NCBI RefSeq assembly: GCF_009725995.1
Contig: NZ_RCNS01000002.1
Span: 496,001 to 560,000, forward strand
Source: Zobellia laminariae
GTDB taxonomy: Bacteria; Bacteroidota; Bacteroidia; Flavobacteriales; Flavobacteriaceae
DNA length: 64,000 nt
Direction of reading: 5' to 3'
This document shows positions 35,052-47,648 of the stretch, piece after piece (positions within the stretch are counted from its first letter, which is position 1; the number at the start of each line of letters is the position of its first letter). Made by a program: the position numbers and the translations under genes. Under the pieces are notes generated by a model that ran no database searches, was not told where the DNA came from, and worked only from the letters and a program-made list of their open reading frames with translations.

Positions 35052-35741
35052 ATGGAAGCAACTATTTTTAAAGAAGAGAATGCTCTTGGTGCTACGCAAA
35101 ATGGTGTAGGAGTGTTTGAAAATGGAGAACTACGCATAAAAGTTGATTTTATTGATAATGGCGGAACTGACGTATCAGTTTATAATGAAGTCTTTAGCAA
35201 GGGACTAAATATGCCAGCTATTCTACTAGGGGCGTTAAATTCATTAGGACTGAAAATTAAAGTTTTAGAAACTGAGGCTGATAATAGTTTGACCAAGCGT
35301 TTCAAAATTTTTAAAGAGCAGGCCGAAAATAAAACGGTATTAAAGAACGTCACGAAGAGAAAAATTTTATTCGAAAAGAAGGTTTCAGAATTTTCATCAC
35401 TACATGCACGAGACAAAGATTTTTTAAATAGGATTACTACTTATATGGAAGAAAATATGTCTGATGATACCTATTGGGTAGATGACCTTTCTTTTGATAT
35501 GAATACTAGTAGGTCTACTTTTTTTAGAAAATTAAAAAAACTTACGGGTCACGCACCAAAAGATTATATGAGAAATATAAGATTGCTCAGGGCTGGTGAA
35601 TTACTTGAAAAAGGACAGTTGCGTATTGCAGAGGTTAGTTATCAAGTTGGCTTTAGTGATCCTAATTATTTTAGTAAATGTTTCAGAAGGTTTTACGGCA
35701 CATCACCATCTGATTATAGTGTGTTAAGTAACGCTAGTTAA
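35052..35741 (+). CDS. AraC-type regulator with short non-standard N-terminus
   Basis: 229 aa. The C-terminal part (about 125-225) is an AraC DNA-binding domain with two HTH motifs (VDDLSFDMNTSRSTFFRKLKKLTG; AEVSYQVGFSDPNYFSKCFRRFYG). This segment resembles the tail of hybrid two-component (HTCS) regulators, including the DKDFLNRITTYMEENMSDD lead-in. The N-terminal 110 residues match no sensor I recognise, and there is no receiver Asp, kinase or membrane segment. It ends 45 bases before the GH117 gene, so it probably regulates the L-AHG operon. It may be a truncated HTCS or a stand-alone regulator. Confidence 0.8.
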   Translation: MEATIFKEENALGATQNGVGVFENGELRIKVDFIDNGGTDVSVYNEVFSKGLNMPAILLGALNSLGLKIKVLETEADNSLTKRFKIFKEQAENKTVLKNVTKRKILFEKKVSEFSSLHARDKDFLNRITTYMEENMSDDTYWVDDLSFDMNTSRSTFFRKLKKLTGHAPKDYMRNIRLLRAGELLEKGQLRIAEVSYQVGFSDPNYFSKCFRRFYGTSPSDYSVLSNAS

Positions 35742-35786
35742 AACACGAAATCCTTATATTTAAACTTAGATCTAGTAACCATAATT

Positions 35787-37010
35787 ATGAACAAATATTC
35801 ACATTTTTTAATTTTTGCTGCCGTACTGGTTTCTGCATGCAATTCTCCCAAAACTACTAATGAAATGAAATCTACTTCAGATAATGATGAGAAGGTGACA
35901 TTTACCGCCGAGCAAATTGACCACCTTGGTATTACGGATACCAATCATTTAAGTGCTGCATCAAAAAGAGCACTTAAATGGCCAACAGATTTGGGGAACG
36001 AATGGTTTATTCAGTTTAACGGACTTGAGCCTTTAAAAGGAGATTTAGCATATGAAGAAGGAGTTGTTCGTCGTGATCCGAGTGCTATAATTAAGGAGGA
36101 TGGCAAGTACTATGTTTGGTATACCAAAAGTACAGGCCCAACTCAAGGTTTTGGAGGTGATATAGAAACCGAAAAAGTATTCCCTTGGGACCGTTGTGAT
36201 ATCTGGTATGCCACTTCAACAGATGGTTGGACATGGAAAGAAGAGGGGCCTGCAGTAACTAGAGGAGAAAAGGGTGCTTATGATGATCGTTCTGTTTTTA
36301 CAGTAGAAATCATGAAATGGGAAGATAAATATTATCTAAGCTACCAAACGGTAAAGTCACCATATAATGTGCGTGTTAAAAATCAAGTTGGATTGGCATG
36401 GGCAGATTCTCCAAACGGACCTTGGACTAAAAGTAAGGAGCCTATTTTGAGTCCTGCTGATAATGGAGTTTGGAAAGGTGAGGAGCAAGATCGTTTTGCC
36501 GTAATTAAAAAAGGGGATTTTGATAGTCACAAGGTACATGACCCATGTATTTTACCTTATAAAGGAAAGTTCTACTTATACTATAAAGGGGAGCAAATGG
36601 GTGAGCAGATTACTTTTGGCGGAAGACAGATTCGTCACGGTGTAGCTATTGCGGATAAACCTGAAGGCCCATATATAAAATCGCCTTATAACCCAATAAG
36701 TAATAGTGGCCATGAAATTTGTGTTTGGCCATATGACGGGGGCATCGCAGCATTAATTACTACAGATGGTCCTGAGAAAAATACAATTCAGTGGGCGCCA
36801 GACGGTATCAACTTTGAAATTAAATCTGTAATTCCAGGCGTAAACGCGCATGCTATAGGTCTAAACAGAACTGCCGAAGTGGAGAAAGAACCAACGGAAA
36901 TCTTAAGATGGGGTTTGACGCATATTTATAATAATGGGGATTACCAGAGTATTATGCGTTTTTCTTCGGAAAGAAAGACACGTCACGTGGCAAAAGGAGT
37001 AAAAAAATAA
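35787..37010 (+). CDS. GH117 lipoprotein, alpha-1,3-(3,6-anhydro)-L-galactosidase type
   Basis: 407 aa with a lipoprotein signal ending at Cys18 (VSAC). A five-bladed beta-propeller with GH117 landmarks: RRDPSAI containing Asp97, KVHDPC with Asp252, and [10 protein letters not shown] with His309, corresponding to the base, second acidic residue and acid His of the characterised AhgA enzyme. The propeller strands [23 protein letters not shown] and [12 protein letters not shown] are typical. It would cut L-AHG from the non-reducing end of neoagaro-oligosaccharides. It heads the operon whose later genes oxidise L-AHG, 16 bases before the zinc dehydrogenase. The functional clade is inferred from residues and context. 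Confidence 0.9.
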   Translation: MNKYSHFLIFAAVLVSACNSPKTTNEMKSTSDNDEKVTFTAEQIDHLGITDTNHLSAASKRALKWPTDLGNEWFIQFNGLEPLKGDLAYEEGVVRRDPSAIIKEDGKYYVWYTKSTGPTQGFGGDIETEKVFPWDRCDIWYATSTDGWTWKEEGPAVTRGEKGAYDDRSVFTVEIMKWEDKYYLSYQTVKSPYNVRVKNQVGLAWADSPNGPWTKSKEPILSPADNGVWKGEEQDRFAVIKKGDFDSHKVHDPCILPYKGKFYLYYKGEQMGEQITFGGRQIRHGVAIADKPEGPYIKSPYNPISNSGHEICVWPYDGGIAALITTDGPEKNTIQWAPDGINFEIKSVIPGVNAHAIGLNRTAEVEKEPTEILRWGLTHIYNNGDYQSIMRFSSERKTRHVAKGVKK

Positions 37011-37026
37011 TAGAGAAATATATTTA

Positions 37027-38043
37027 ATGAAAGCAACAGTTTACAAAGGAAACAAAACGTTTTCTGTAATAGAGAAGGAGATTGAGCAGCCTGCAAATGG
37101 TGATGTCAGAATAAAAGTAGCGTACTCTGGTGTCTGTGGTACAGATGTGCACATCTACCATGGTATGATGGATAAAAGGGTAGCTATGCCTCAGACAATC
37201 GGTCATGAAATGTCTGGTGTAATTGATGCAGTTGGTGAGGGTGTAGAAGATTATAAAGTAGGGGACAAGGTAGTTGTTCGCCCGTTAGATGACCGCAAGG
37301 TAAAGACTTCGGACAAAGGATTCAATCATATTTGTGAAGAATTAAAATTCATTGGTATTGATAGTCCGGGTTCTATGCAACAATATTGGAACGTACCTTC
37401 ATTTGTACTTCATAAATTAAAAGCGGAAACCGATTTAAAATTGGCCGCATTAATAGAGCCATTATCTGTTGCTACGCATGATGTTCGTAGAAGCGGATTG
37501 GTTGCTGGTGAAACTGCAGTTGTTTTGGGTGGTGGACCAATAGGTCTTCTGGTAGCAATGGTTGCCAAAGATGTGGGGGCCAATGTTATTATTTCAGAGG
37601 TGAACGAAAAACGTATTGCCAAAGCTAAATCTATGGGGTTACATGCTGTAAACCCTATGAAGGTTGACTTGGTAGAATATGTAAAAGAACAAACGGACAA
37701 CCGTCGTGCAGATGTTGTTTTTGAAGTGGCCGGTGTACAACCTGCTTTAGATATCATGTGTGAAGTTGCTGGTATTCGCGGTAGAATATTGATGGTGGCC
37801 ATTCACGGAGAGAAAAAACCTGTAGACCTTTTCAAATTTTTCTGGAAAGAACTTAGCTTAATTGGTGCTCGTGTTTATGAGAAGGAAGATTATGAGAAGT
37901 CAATTCAATTAATTACAGAGAACAAGCTTCCTTTTGAAGATATGATCACGGATGTACAGCCGTTGACGAATATTCAACAAGTTTTTGAGAACATAGATAA
38001 TAATCCTGATGGTATGAAAGTACTAATGGATTGTCAACAATAA
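37027..38043 (+). CDS. Zinc-type dehydrogenase, probable 2-keto-3-deoxy-L-galactonate 5-dehydrogenase
   Basis: 338 aa medium-chain dehydrogenase. Catalytic zinc ligands Cys37 and His60/Glu61 are present, and the Rossmann motif GGGPIGLLVAM is intact. The four structural-zinc cysteines are absent: the lobe at about 80-110 has only one Cys. In the bacterial L-AHG pathway the cycloisomerase product 2-keto-3-deoxy-L-galactonate is oxidised at C5 to 2,5-diketo-3-deoxy-gluconate and then reduced to KDG. This gene and the KduD-like SDR encoded 24 bases later fit those two steps. Sorbitol- or L-threonine-dehydrogenase-like activity is possible. Confidence 0.78.
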   Translation: MKATVYKGNKTFSVIEKEIEQPANGDVRIKVAYSGVCGTDVHIYHGMMDKRVAMPQTIGHEMSGVIDAVGEGVEDYKVGDKVVVRPLDDRKVKTSDKGFNHICEELKFIGIDSPGSMQQYWNVPSFVLHKLKAETDLKLAALIEPLSVATHDVRRSGLVAGETAVVLGGGPIGLLVAMVAKDVGANVIISEVNEKRIAKAKSMGLHAVNPMKVDLVEYVKEQTDNRRADVVFEVAGVQPALDIMCEVAGIRGRILMVAIHGEKKPVDLFKFFWKELSLIGARVYEKEDYEKSIQLITENKLPFEDMITDVQPLTNIQQVFENIDNNPDGMKVLMDCQQ

Positions 38044-38067
38044 TCACGAGAAACAACGCATAAGAAA

Positions 38068-38838
38068 ATGAGCATATTAAATCAATTTAGCCTAAAAGGT
38101 AAAACGGCTTTAGTAACAGGTTGTAAAAGAGGTATTGGAAAGGCAATGGCCGTAGCATTGGCAGAAGCCGGAGCAGATATTATTGGGGTTAGTGCTACTT
38201 TAGAGAAGCATGGTAGCATGGTGGAGCAAGAAGTTGAGGCTACCGGAAGAAAATTTAAAGCATACGCCTGTGATTTTGGTAATAGAGATTCACTGTATGA
38301 GTTTATAAAGGAAGTGAAAAGCGACTTCCCCGTAATTGATATTTTGGTCAACAATGCGGGAACTATTCTTCGTGCTCCAGCAGTTGAGCATTCTGATGAA
38401 TACTGGGATAAGGTTATTGAAATAAACCAAACTGCGCAATTCGTTTTAACCCGTGAAATAGGTAAGGAAATGGTAGCGCGTGGTGAAGGTAAAATTATTT
38501 TTACGGCTTCATTATTAACTTTCCAAGGTGGTATTACAGTACCTGGTTATGCGGCTAGTAAAGGTGCGATTGGTCAAATGACTATGGCATTTGCTAACGA
38601 ATGGGCAGGTAAAGGTGTCAATGTAAATGCAATAGCACCAGGTTATATCAGCACGGATAATACGGAGGCATTGAGAAACGACCCAGAAAGGTCTGCATCT
38701 ATTTTATCTAGAATACCAGCTGGTAGATGGGGTAAACCAGAAGATTTTGCAGGACCTATCGTCTTTTTAAGTTCAGATGCGGCGGCTTATATGAGTGGCG
38801 TTACCATGTTGGTAGACGGCGGTTGGATGGGTAGATAA
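38068..38838 (+). CDS. kduD: KduD-like SDR (2,5-diketo-3-deoxygluconate / KDG 5-oxidoreductase)
   Basis: 256 aa, the length of E. coli KduD (253 aa), with strong likeness along its length: NQFSLKGKTALVTGCKRGIG, DILVNNAGTILRAPA, LLTFQGGITVPGYAASKGA (Tyr161, Lys165), NVNAIAPGYISTDNTEALR and RIPAGRWGKPEDFAGPIVFLSS. KduD interconverts 2,5-diketo-3-deoxygluconate and KDG. Here it would be the final reduction of the L-AHG branch, after the zinc dehydrogenase epimerises C5 by oxidation. No pectate or ulvan/alginate lyase gene in the window offers another source of this substrate. Confidence 0.88.
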   Translation: MSILNQFSLKGKTALVTGCKRGIGKAMAVALAEAGADIIGVSATLEKHGSMVEQEVEATGRKFKAYACDFGNRDSLYEFIKEVKSDFPVIDILVNNAGTILRAPAVEHSDEYWDKVIEINQTAQFVLTREIGKEMVARGEGKIIFTASLLTFQGGITVPGYAASKGAIGQMTMAFANEWAGKGVNVNAIAPGYISTDNTEALRNDPERSASILSRIPAGRWGKPEDFAGPIVFLSSDAAAYMSGVTMLVDGGWMGR

Positions 38839-38884
38839 GTATCTTAAGACTGAGTAAAAAAATCCAATTAATAAATACTGAAAA

Positions 38885-40279
38885 ATGAAATTGCCAAGAC
38901 AGGTATTCTTGTTCTTAGTGTCCTTTTTTGCGCTTATAAATGGCTGGGCACAAGACAAACCAAACATCGTTTTTATACTATCTGATGACGCAGGTTATGC
39001 AGATTTCGGGTTTCAGGGAAGCAAAGAATTTAAAACTCCTGAACTGGATAAATTCGCCAAAAATTCGGTGCTCTTTACCCAAGCTTATGTTTCTGCGGCA
39101 GTATGTGGACCGTCAAGGGCTGGTCTTCTGACTGGAAAATATCAGCAGAAATTCGGTTATGAAGAGAATAATGTACCTGGTTTGATGAGTAAAAACGGAA
39201 TTACTGGAGACGATATGGGGCTTCCGTTAGATCAAAAAATAATGGCAGATTACCTTAAAGAGCAAGGTTATAAAACAGCTGTTTTTGGAAAATGGCATTT
39301 AGGTAATGCAGACCGTTTTCACCCTACTAAAAGAGGTTTTGATGAGTTTTATGGTTTCCGCGGAGGCGCAAGAAGTTATATGCCTTACGGAACGGAAAAT
39401 CAACTTACAAGAAATGAGGATAGGTTGGAAAGAGGTTTTGGGGAGTATGAAGAATATGAAGGTTACCTAACGGATGGATTGGCAGACGAGGCTATTTCCT
39501 TTATGGAACGAAACCAGAAGAACCCGTTTTTCATTTACCTAGCTTTTAATGCGGTACACACGCCAATGGAAGCAAAGGAAGAGGATTTGGCAAAATTGCA
39601 GGGCCTTACGGGTAAGAGAAAAACATTAGTTGCTATGGCCATTGCCATGGATAAAGCTTGTGGCAAAGTTTTAAACCGAATTAAGGAATTGGGTCTTGAT
39701 AAAAACACGCTTATTGTTTTTACAAATGATAATGGCGGACCGTCTGATGCAAACGAATCATCTAATAATCCATTAAGTGGTACTAAAGCGAATCATTTGG
39801 AAGGTGGTATTCGGGTTCCTTTTTTAATGTCATGGCCAGGAAAGTTAAAGCCAAATACCGTTTATGACAACCCAATCAGTACACTAGATTTACTACCCAC
39901 TTTTATTACTGCAGCGGGTGGTAATGTAAGTAATATTAAAGGTTTAGACGGTGTGGACCTTATTCCTTTCCTAACGGAGAATACAACAGAAAAACCTCAC
40001 GAAACTTTGTATTGGAAAAAAGAGGCTAGAGGAGCTGTTAGGCATAACGATTGGAAACTGGTTCGTTTTCCTGATCGCCCGGCGGAACTCTACAACATTA
40101 AAGAAGATATTTCAGAGGTGAACGATTTGGCCGCTGAGCACCCAGAGAAAGTGCGGGAGCTTTATAAAATGCTTTTTAATTGGGAGCTCACTTTGGAGCG
40201 ACCACTTTGGCAATTAGAAAGAAGATTTGAAGGCAAAGCAGCCGAAAGAATGGATACATATAGAAAACATAAATCATAA
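38885..40279 (+). CDS. S1-family sulfatase, secreted
   Basis: 464 aa with a type I signal peptide (to about residue 22, GWAQ) and no lipobox, unlike the two other sulfatases here. Motifs: [10 protein letters not shown] with the metal Asp pair (34-35), formylglycine site Cys74-G-P-S-R, GKWHLGN and FTNDNGG. It lies inside the L-AHG operon between kduD and the aldehyde dehydrogenase (6 bases upstream of the latter), so it is presumably co-expressed with GH117. Agar-type galactans carry sulfate on galactose or L-galactose; the exact position cut cannot be inferred. Confidence 0.9.
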   Translation: MKLPRQVFLFLVSFFALINGWAQDKPNIVFILSDDAGYADFGFQGSKEFKTPELDKFAKNSVLFTQAYVSAAVCGPSRAGLLTGKYQQKFGYEENNVPGLMSKNGITGDDMGLPLDQKIMADYLKEQGYKTAVFGKWHLGNADRFHPTKRGFDEFYGFRGGARSYMPYGTENQLTRNEDRLERGFGEYEEYEGYLTDGLADEAISFMERNQKNPFFIYLAFNAVHTPMEAKEEDLAKLQGLTGKRKTLVAMAIAMDKACGKVLNRIKELGLDKNTLIVFTNDNGGPSDANESSNNPLSGTKANHLEGGIRVPFLMSWPGKLKPNTVYDNPISTLDLLPTFITAAGGNVSNIKGLDGVDLIPFLTENTTEKPHETLYWKKEARGAVRHNDWKLVRFPDRPAELYNIKEDISEVNDLAAEHPEKVRELYKMLFNWELTLERPLWQLERRFEGKAAERMDTYRKHKS

Positions 40280-40285
40280 AAGATC

Positions 40286-41740
40286 ATGTCAGCAATTAAA
40301 GAATACCAACTATTTATAGACGGAAAATGGGTGACATCTACGTCTGGAGAAACCATTGACATTGTAAATCCAACTACTGAAGAGATAGTTGCAAGAGTAC
40401 AGAATGGAACAGTAGAAGAGGCCCAACAAGCATTAGAAGCTGCTGATAAGGCTCAAAAGGAATGGAAGAAATTGCCTGCTCGTTCCCGTGCTGATTTACT
40501 ATACAAATTGGCAGATGAGATAAAAGCGAACTCAGATTACTTGGCTGAACTTTTAGTTAAGGAGCAAGGTAAATTGTTGAAAGTTGCCAAAGGTGAAGTT
40601 GCAGTTACGGCTTCATTTATTAAGTATGCTTGTGAAGGCGCCAGAAGAATTGAAGGGGATATTATTCCTTCGGATAACCCTAATGAGCAAATCTGGATTC
40701 AGAAAATACCTCGTGGTGTTGTTGTTGCCATTACAGCTTGGAACTTTCCTTTGGCATTGGCCGGTCGTAAATTAGGACCTGCTTTAATTGCTGGAAATAC
40801 AATCGTTATTAAACCAACTTCTGAAACACCTTTAGCAACTCTTGAGTTAGGTAATTTGGCTAAGAAAGTAGGTATTCCAGATGGTGTTATTAATATCTTG
40901 ACCGGTCCAGGTAGGGCTATGGGTAATGCTCTTGTGGAGAGTCCTATTACTAAAATGGTGACCATGACAGGTTCTACACCAGTTGGCCAGTCTATTGCTA
41001 GGGCTGCAGCACAAAACCTTACGCATGTTCAGTTAGAACTTGGTGGAAAAGCTCCTTTCATTGTTTTTGAAGACGCAGATATAGATGCTGCTGTGGACTC
41101 TGCTTTGCACTCGCGTTTTGATAACTGCGGACAAGTTTGTACCTGTAATGAAAGAATGTATGTACATGAAGGTATTTATGATGCTTTTATGGAAAAATTC
41201 ATCGCCAAAACAAAGGCTATAAAAGTAGGTGACCCAATGTTGGCGGAAACTGATATGGGACCTAAAGTAAATGCAGCAGAATTAAAGCATATGGAGCATT
41301 TGGTTGCTGTGAGTCTTGAAGAAGGTGCTACGTTGGCTACAGGTGGTAAAAAACCAGAAGGAAGCGCTTTTGAAAAGGGATATTGGTTTGAACCAACAGT
41401 ATTGACCAATGTAACCCAAAATATGACCATTGTTCACGAAGAGTCTTTTGGACCTATTCTACCAGTTTTAAAATTCAAAACTTTTGATGAAGTGGTTGGG
41501 TATGCAAATGACTGTGAATACGGACTTGCGGCTATGATATTTACCAATGACATGAGCACTATAATGAAGTGTAACGATGAGCTTGAGTACGGTGAGATAT
41601 ACGTAAACAGAGGTCATGGGGAGCAGCACCAAGGTTTTCATAACGGCTATAAATTAAGTGGTTCTGGTGGTGAAGACGGTAAGTACGGCTTTGAGCAGTA
41701 CATGGAGAAAAAGACATTTTACATTAGACACAAGGCATAG
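40286..41740 (+). CDS. AldA-like aldehyde dehydrogenase, probable 3,6-anhydro-L-galactose dehydrogenase
   Basis: 484 aa NAD(P)-dependent ALDH with the full motif set: PWNFP-equivalent AWNFPLALAGRKLGPAL, general base Glu251 (LELGGKAP) and nucleophile Cys285 (NCGQVCTC). It resembles E. coli AldA (lactaldehyde dehydrogenase), the branch from which characterised L-AHG dehydrogenases come. It would oxidise the aldehyde of L-AHG to 3,6-anhydro-L-galactonate in the cytoplasm. The stop is directly followed by the ATG of the enolase-superfamily cycloisomerase, strong operon evidence. Lactaldehyde oxidation is the alternative, but no aldolase producing lactaldehyde is nearby. Confidence 0.85.
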   Translation: MSAIKEYQLFIDGKWVTSTSGETIDIVNPTTEEIVARVQNGTVEEAQQALEAADKAQKEWKKLPARSRADLLYKLADEIKANSDYLAELLVKEQGKLLKVAKGEVAVTASFIKYACEGARRIEGDIIPSDNPNEQIWIQKIPRGVVVAITAWNFPLALAGRKLGPALIAGNTIVIKPTSETPLATLELGNLAKKVGIPDGVINILTGPGRAMGNALVESPITKMVTMTGSTPVGQSIARAAAQNLTHVQLELGGKAPFIVFEDADIDAAVDSALHSRFDNCGQVCTCNERMYVHEGIYDAFMEKFIAKTKAIKVGDPMLAETDMGPKVNAAELKHMEHLVAVSLEEGATLATGGKKPEGSAFEKGYWFEPTVLTNVTQNMTIVHEESFGPILPVLKFKTFDEVVGYANDCEYGLAAMIFTNDMSTIMKCNDELEYGEIYVNRGHGEQHQGFHNGYKLSGSGGEDGKYGFEQYMEKKTFYIRHKA

Positions 41741-42835
41741 ATGAGTACACGTATAAAATCGGTTGAGTGTAAGTTGTTCCGAGTTCCGTTGCCGGAAGTC
41801 ATGAACGATGCTAAACATGGAGACCATACGCATTTTGAGCTAATCACTTCTACTATTACTTTAGAAGATGGTAGCACTGGAACCGGATATACCTATACCG
41901 GTGGAAAAGGTGGAAATGCCATTAAGGCGATGGTGGATTATGATATTGCACCTGCTTTAATAGGCAAGGATGGTACAGATGTAGAGGGAATCTATGATTT
42001 TCTTGAATGGCATATGCATTATGTGGGTAGAGGGGGCATTGTATCTTTTGCCGTTTCTACGATTGATATTGCATTATGGGACATCCGTTGTAAAAAAGCA
42101 GAAAAACCACTTTGGCAAATGGCCGGTGGAGCGGGTAATACCTGTAAAGCGTATTGCGGTGGAATAGATTTACAGTTTCCTATTCCTAAACTTTTAAAGA
42201 ATATGGAAGGGTATTTGGCGGCTGGTTTCAATGCGGTCAAAATTAAAATCGGTCGTGAAAATCTAGACGAGGACATTGAACGCATAAAAGCAGTGCGAGA
42301 ATTTATTGGTCCGGATATCACGTTCATGGTAGATGCCAATTATTCAATGACTGTGGAAAAAGCTATTGAAGCCATTAATCGCTTTAAGGAATATGATATT
42401 ACGTGGTTTGAAGAACCTATTATTCCGGATAATTATATAGGCTTTTCTCAAATTTTTGATGCTACGGGCTTTCCATTGGCAATGGGTGAAAACCTACATA
42501 CCATTCATGAGTTTGAGTATGCCATGGATCAGGCGAAACTATCTTTTGTGCAACCTGATGCTTCTAATTGTGGCGGTATTACAGGTTGGTTGGCAGCTGC
42601 ACGATTGGCAGATAAACATAACATTCCGGCTTGTTCCCACGGTATGCAGGAGCTACACGTAAGTTTAGTGTCTGCGCAACCTAATTCAGGTTGGTTAGAG
42701 GTACATAGTTTTCCTATTGACCAGTATACTACCAGACCATTGGTTGTTGAGAACCACCTTGCTGTGGCACCAGATTTACTGGGAGTGGGAGTGGAGTTTG
42801 ACTGGGAGAAATTAGCTCCTTATCAATCTAATTAA
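41741..42835 (+). CDS. Enolase-superfamily enzyme, probable 3,6-anhydro-L-galactonate cycloisomerase
   Basis: 364 aa, typical of 3,6-anhydro-L-galactonate cycloisomerases. Seen: Lys167-x-Lys169 (KIKIG), metal ligands Asp198 (MVDAN), Glu224 (WFEEP) and Glu250 (AMGEN), and His300 (ACSHGMQ). These are the mandelate-racemase-group residues. The reaction opens the anhydro bridge of 3,6-anhydro-L-galactonate to give 2-keto-3-deoxy-L-galactonate. It begins immediately after the ALDH stop. A sugar-acid dehydratase is the family alternative, but pairing with an AldA-like ALDH, kduD and GH117 supports the L-AHG role. Confidence 0.85.
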   Translation: MSTRIKSVECKLFRVPLPEVMNDAKHGDHTHFELITSTITLEDGSTGTGYTYTGGKGGNAIKAMVDYDIAPALIGKDGTDVEGIYDFLEWHMHYVGRGGIVSFAVSTIDIALWDIRCKKAEKPLWQMAGGAGNTCKAYCGGIDLQFPIPKLLKNMEGYLAAGFNAVKIKIGRENLDEDIERIKAVREFIGPDITFMVDANYSMTVEKAIEAINRFKEYDITWFEEPIIPDNYIGFSQIFDATGFPLAMGENLHTIHEFEYAMDQAKLSFVQPDASNCGGITGWLAAARLADKHNIPACSHGMQELHVSLVSAQPNSGWLEVHSFPIDQYTTRPLVVENHLAVAPDLLGVGVEFDWEKLAPYQSN

Positions 42836-42870
42836 ACATCGAATTAAAACATTTCAAAACACTTACGAAA

Positions 42871-43914
42871 ATGAAAACAACGCAAACGGATTTCGGTGTA
42901 CTTGAAGGAGAAGCAATCTACCAGTATATTTTAGAAAATGATAATGGGGTAAGCGTAAAAATCTCTACTTATGGTGCTACCATAACTTCTATTCTCTTAC
43001 CAAATAAGGATGGGAAAATTGAAGAAATAGTTTGCGGTTTTGATACGTTCGAGAACTATTTTTCTGATGCTTATAAAGCAAATGCTCCCTATTTTGGCGG
43101 AACTGTAGGTCGTTATTGTTCGCAAATAAAAGATGCTCAATTTTCTTTGAACGGAAAGGAATATGAACTGGCAAAAATTGTAGGAGACAATAACCTTCAT
43201 GGAGGTAAAGTTGGTTTTGATAAGAAAATATGGAAAGTGAATTCGTTTTCTAATGAATTAGCTACTGTTCGAATGGAACTAAAAAGTAAACACCTTGAAG
43301 AGGGTTTTCCAGGTAATATTACGGTTCAGGTGACTTTCTCATTAACAAATGAGAACGAACTTAAAATACAGTACGGCGCAATAACCGACCAAGACACGCC
43401 TTTCACTATTACGAATCACTCGTATTTTAATCTTTCGGGTTTTGCAGAAAATGTTGAGGGTCACTCCGTAATGATAAAGTCAAGTACCAAACAAGTTTGG
43501 GATGAGACAGGTGCTGCAACGGGAGAAAATGTTTCTGTTGTTGGCAAAGCCGATGATTTACAATCTGCTAAGACCATAAAAGAAGTTCATGAGGCTATGG
43601 GAGATGGTTTTGAACATTTTTATCTTTTTGAGGATAAAGGGTTTGAGTTGGATAAAGTAGCAGAGATAACAGAGCCCAAAAGCGGACGTTATATGGAAGT
43701 TTTTACCACAGAACCTGGAATGTTATTGTACACAGGTAAATATACTTCTGATGAGCTACAACGCGAATCAGGATTACAATACGGAAAATACCGTGGCTTC
43801 TGTTGTGAAACGCATCGCTACCCTAACGGAATGAATATTAAGAACGCTCCTAAGAGTATTTTAAAAGCGGGAGAATCTTATGACAGTACTACTATTTTTA
43901 AATTCAACTGGTAA
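42871..43914 (+). CDS. galM: Aldose 1-epimerase (galactose mutarotase family)
   Basis: 347 aa with no export signal. GalM features: NLHGG(K)VGFDKKIW, TITNHSYFNLSG with the catalytic His, FEHFYLF, and the C-terminal GLQYGKYRGFCCETHRYPNG with the presumed catalytic Glu (CETH). It interconverts alpha and beta D-galactose or a related hexose. Located 35 bases after the cycloisomerase gene and ahead of a sugar transporter, it likely prepares galactose or L-AHG for downstream enzymes. Confidence 0.92.
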   Translation: MKTTQTDFGVLEGEAIYQYILENDNGVSVKISTYGATITSILLPNKDGKIEEIVCGFDTFENYFSDAYKANAPYFGGTVGRYCSQIKDAQFSLNGKEYELAKIVGDNNLHGGKVGFDKKIWKVNSFSNELATVRMELKSKHLEEGFPGNITVQVTFSLTNENELKIQYGAITDQDTPFTITNHSYFNLSGFAENVEGHSVMIKSSTKQVWDETGAATGENVSVVGKADDLQSAKTIKEVHEAMGDGFEHFYLFEDKGFELDKVAEITEPKSGRYMEVFTTEPGMLLYTGKYTSDELQRESGLQYGKYRGFCCETHRYPNGMNIKNAPKSILKAGESYDSTTIFKFNW

Positions 43915-43960
43915 ATATAATAGGGTCATGTACACTAGACCTTAATTAAATATTCAAATT

Positions 43961-44980
43961 ATGACCGAAGGAGTATTATTGGCGATTTTCGCCGGATTAA
44001 TGTTGGGCCTTTACGCCCTTCCTGAAAAGTTTACAAAGGACTTTAAATATGAAAATACATGGAGTCTCTTTTTTCTCCTGACCATGTTCGTTGTGCCTAT
44101 TATTGCTTCGGTAACCCTAATTCAAGGGTTTGGAGAGATTTTTGGAAATATGCCAACTGATATCTGGGTAAAAATGGGACTTACCAGTTTTCTTTGGGGT
44201 ATTGGAGTTATGATGTGGAGTAAGGCAATTAACCATATTGGGCTTTCGCTTGGTTTCTCCATCTTTATAGGAACTATTATATTGGTAGGTTCACTCTTAC
44301 CATTTATTGAAGACGGGTTACCACCATCAAACGTATTGACCTTTATTTTAGTAGGTATTCTGGTAGTTTTATTAGGGGTTATCTTAAACGGGAAAGCAGG
44401 TCTTACCCGTGAAAAAGATGAAGCTAAAATAGAATCTAAAGATGGTACTTCAGCTAAAGGTTCTATGGTTACCGGTATTATGATTGCCGTTGTTGGCGGT
44501 CTATTGGCAACAGGTTTTAGTTACGCTAATGCAGCAGGACGGCCTTATTTACATGAAGCGAGTATTGCTCAGGGTAATGCCGATTGGATTACTGCTGTGG
44601 CGGTAATGTTTCCTATTTTCCTTAGTGGAGGTATTGTAATGACAGCTTATTTTCTTTGGCAATTAAACGTCAAAAAAGCTTGGGGAGATTTCAAAACACC
44701 TGCCTTTGGAAAGAATCTGTTCCTTATTCTAATTATGGCAGTTTTTCATTATGCGGCATCCGCTCTTTTTGCATATGCTGCCTTTAAATTGGGAGCTTCC
44801 GGTAACACCGTAGGCTATGCCATTTTCAACACCTCTGCCGTGGCGACCGCTATAGTTAGTGGTTTGATTACCAAAGAATGGGTAAGTGCATCACCAAAAG
44901 CAAGGAACATGTTATATGGTGGTCTTGCTTGTATGATTGCAGGAATTGTAATAGTTGCTTATGCAAATGGCTTGGGGTAA
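43961..44980 (+). CDS. RhaT-type (DMT) sugar/H+ symporter, candidate L-AHG transporter
   Basis: 339 aa with about ten hydrophobic helices, related to the L-rhamnose-proton symporter RhaT: FLWGIGVMMWSKAINHIGLSLGFSIFIGTIILVGSL, a GVILNGKAGLTREKDEAK loop, and GFSYANAAGRPYLHEASI. It is the last gene of the L-AHG operon and ends at a terminator. RhaT family members carry L-rhamnose and similar 6-carbon sugars. Because the operon lacks rhamnose genes, import of L-AHG (also lacking a free 6-OH) or of galactose is proposed. Confidence 0.8.
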   Translation: MTEGVLLAIFAGLMLGLYALPEKFTKDFKYENTWSLFFLLTMFVVPIIASVTLIQGFGEIFGNMPTDIWVKMGLTSFLWGIGVMMWSKAINHIGLSLGFSIFIGTIILVGSLLPFIEDGLPPSNVLTFILVGILVVLLGVILNGKAGLTREKDEAKIESKDGTSAKGSMVTGIMIAVVGGLLATGFSYANAAGRPYLHEASIAQGNADWITAVAVMFPIFLSGGIVMTAYFLWQLNVKKAWGDFKTPAFGKNLFLILIMAVFHYAASALFAYAAFKLGASGNTVGYAIFNTSAVATAIVSGLITKEWVSASPKARNMLYGGLACMIAGIVIVAYANGLG

Positions 44981-45025
44981 AGTAACTCCTCAATTGAAAA
45001 TATAAAAAGTAAATTTTTAGTAGTT

Positions 45026-45062
45026 AGCCCGGTTGTTATTAGCTTTTCAATTGGGCTTTTTT
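45026..45062 (+). terminator. Rho-independent terminator of the L-AHG operon
   Basis: Arms AGCCCGGTTG (45026-45035) and CAATTGGGCT (45048-45057) pair with two G-U pairs, followed by six T. It separates the transporter from the GH2 gene, whose ATG is at 45088. Confidence 0.82.
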
Positions 45063-45087
45063 GATTCATATGGTAAACTATAGACTT

Positions 45088-47628
<2,541 letters not shown>

Positions 47629-47648
47629 CACAAGGTTATTACAAAAAC

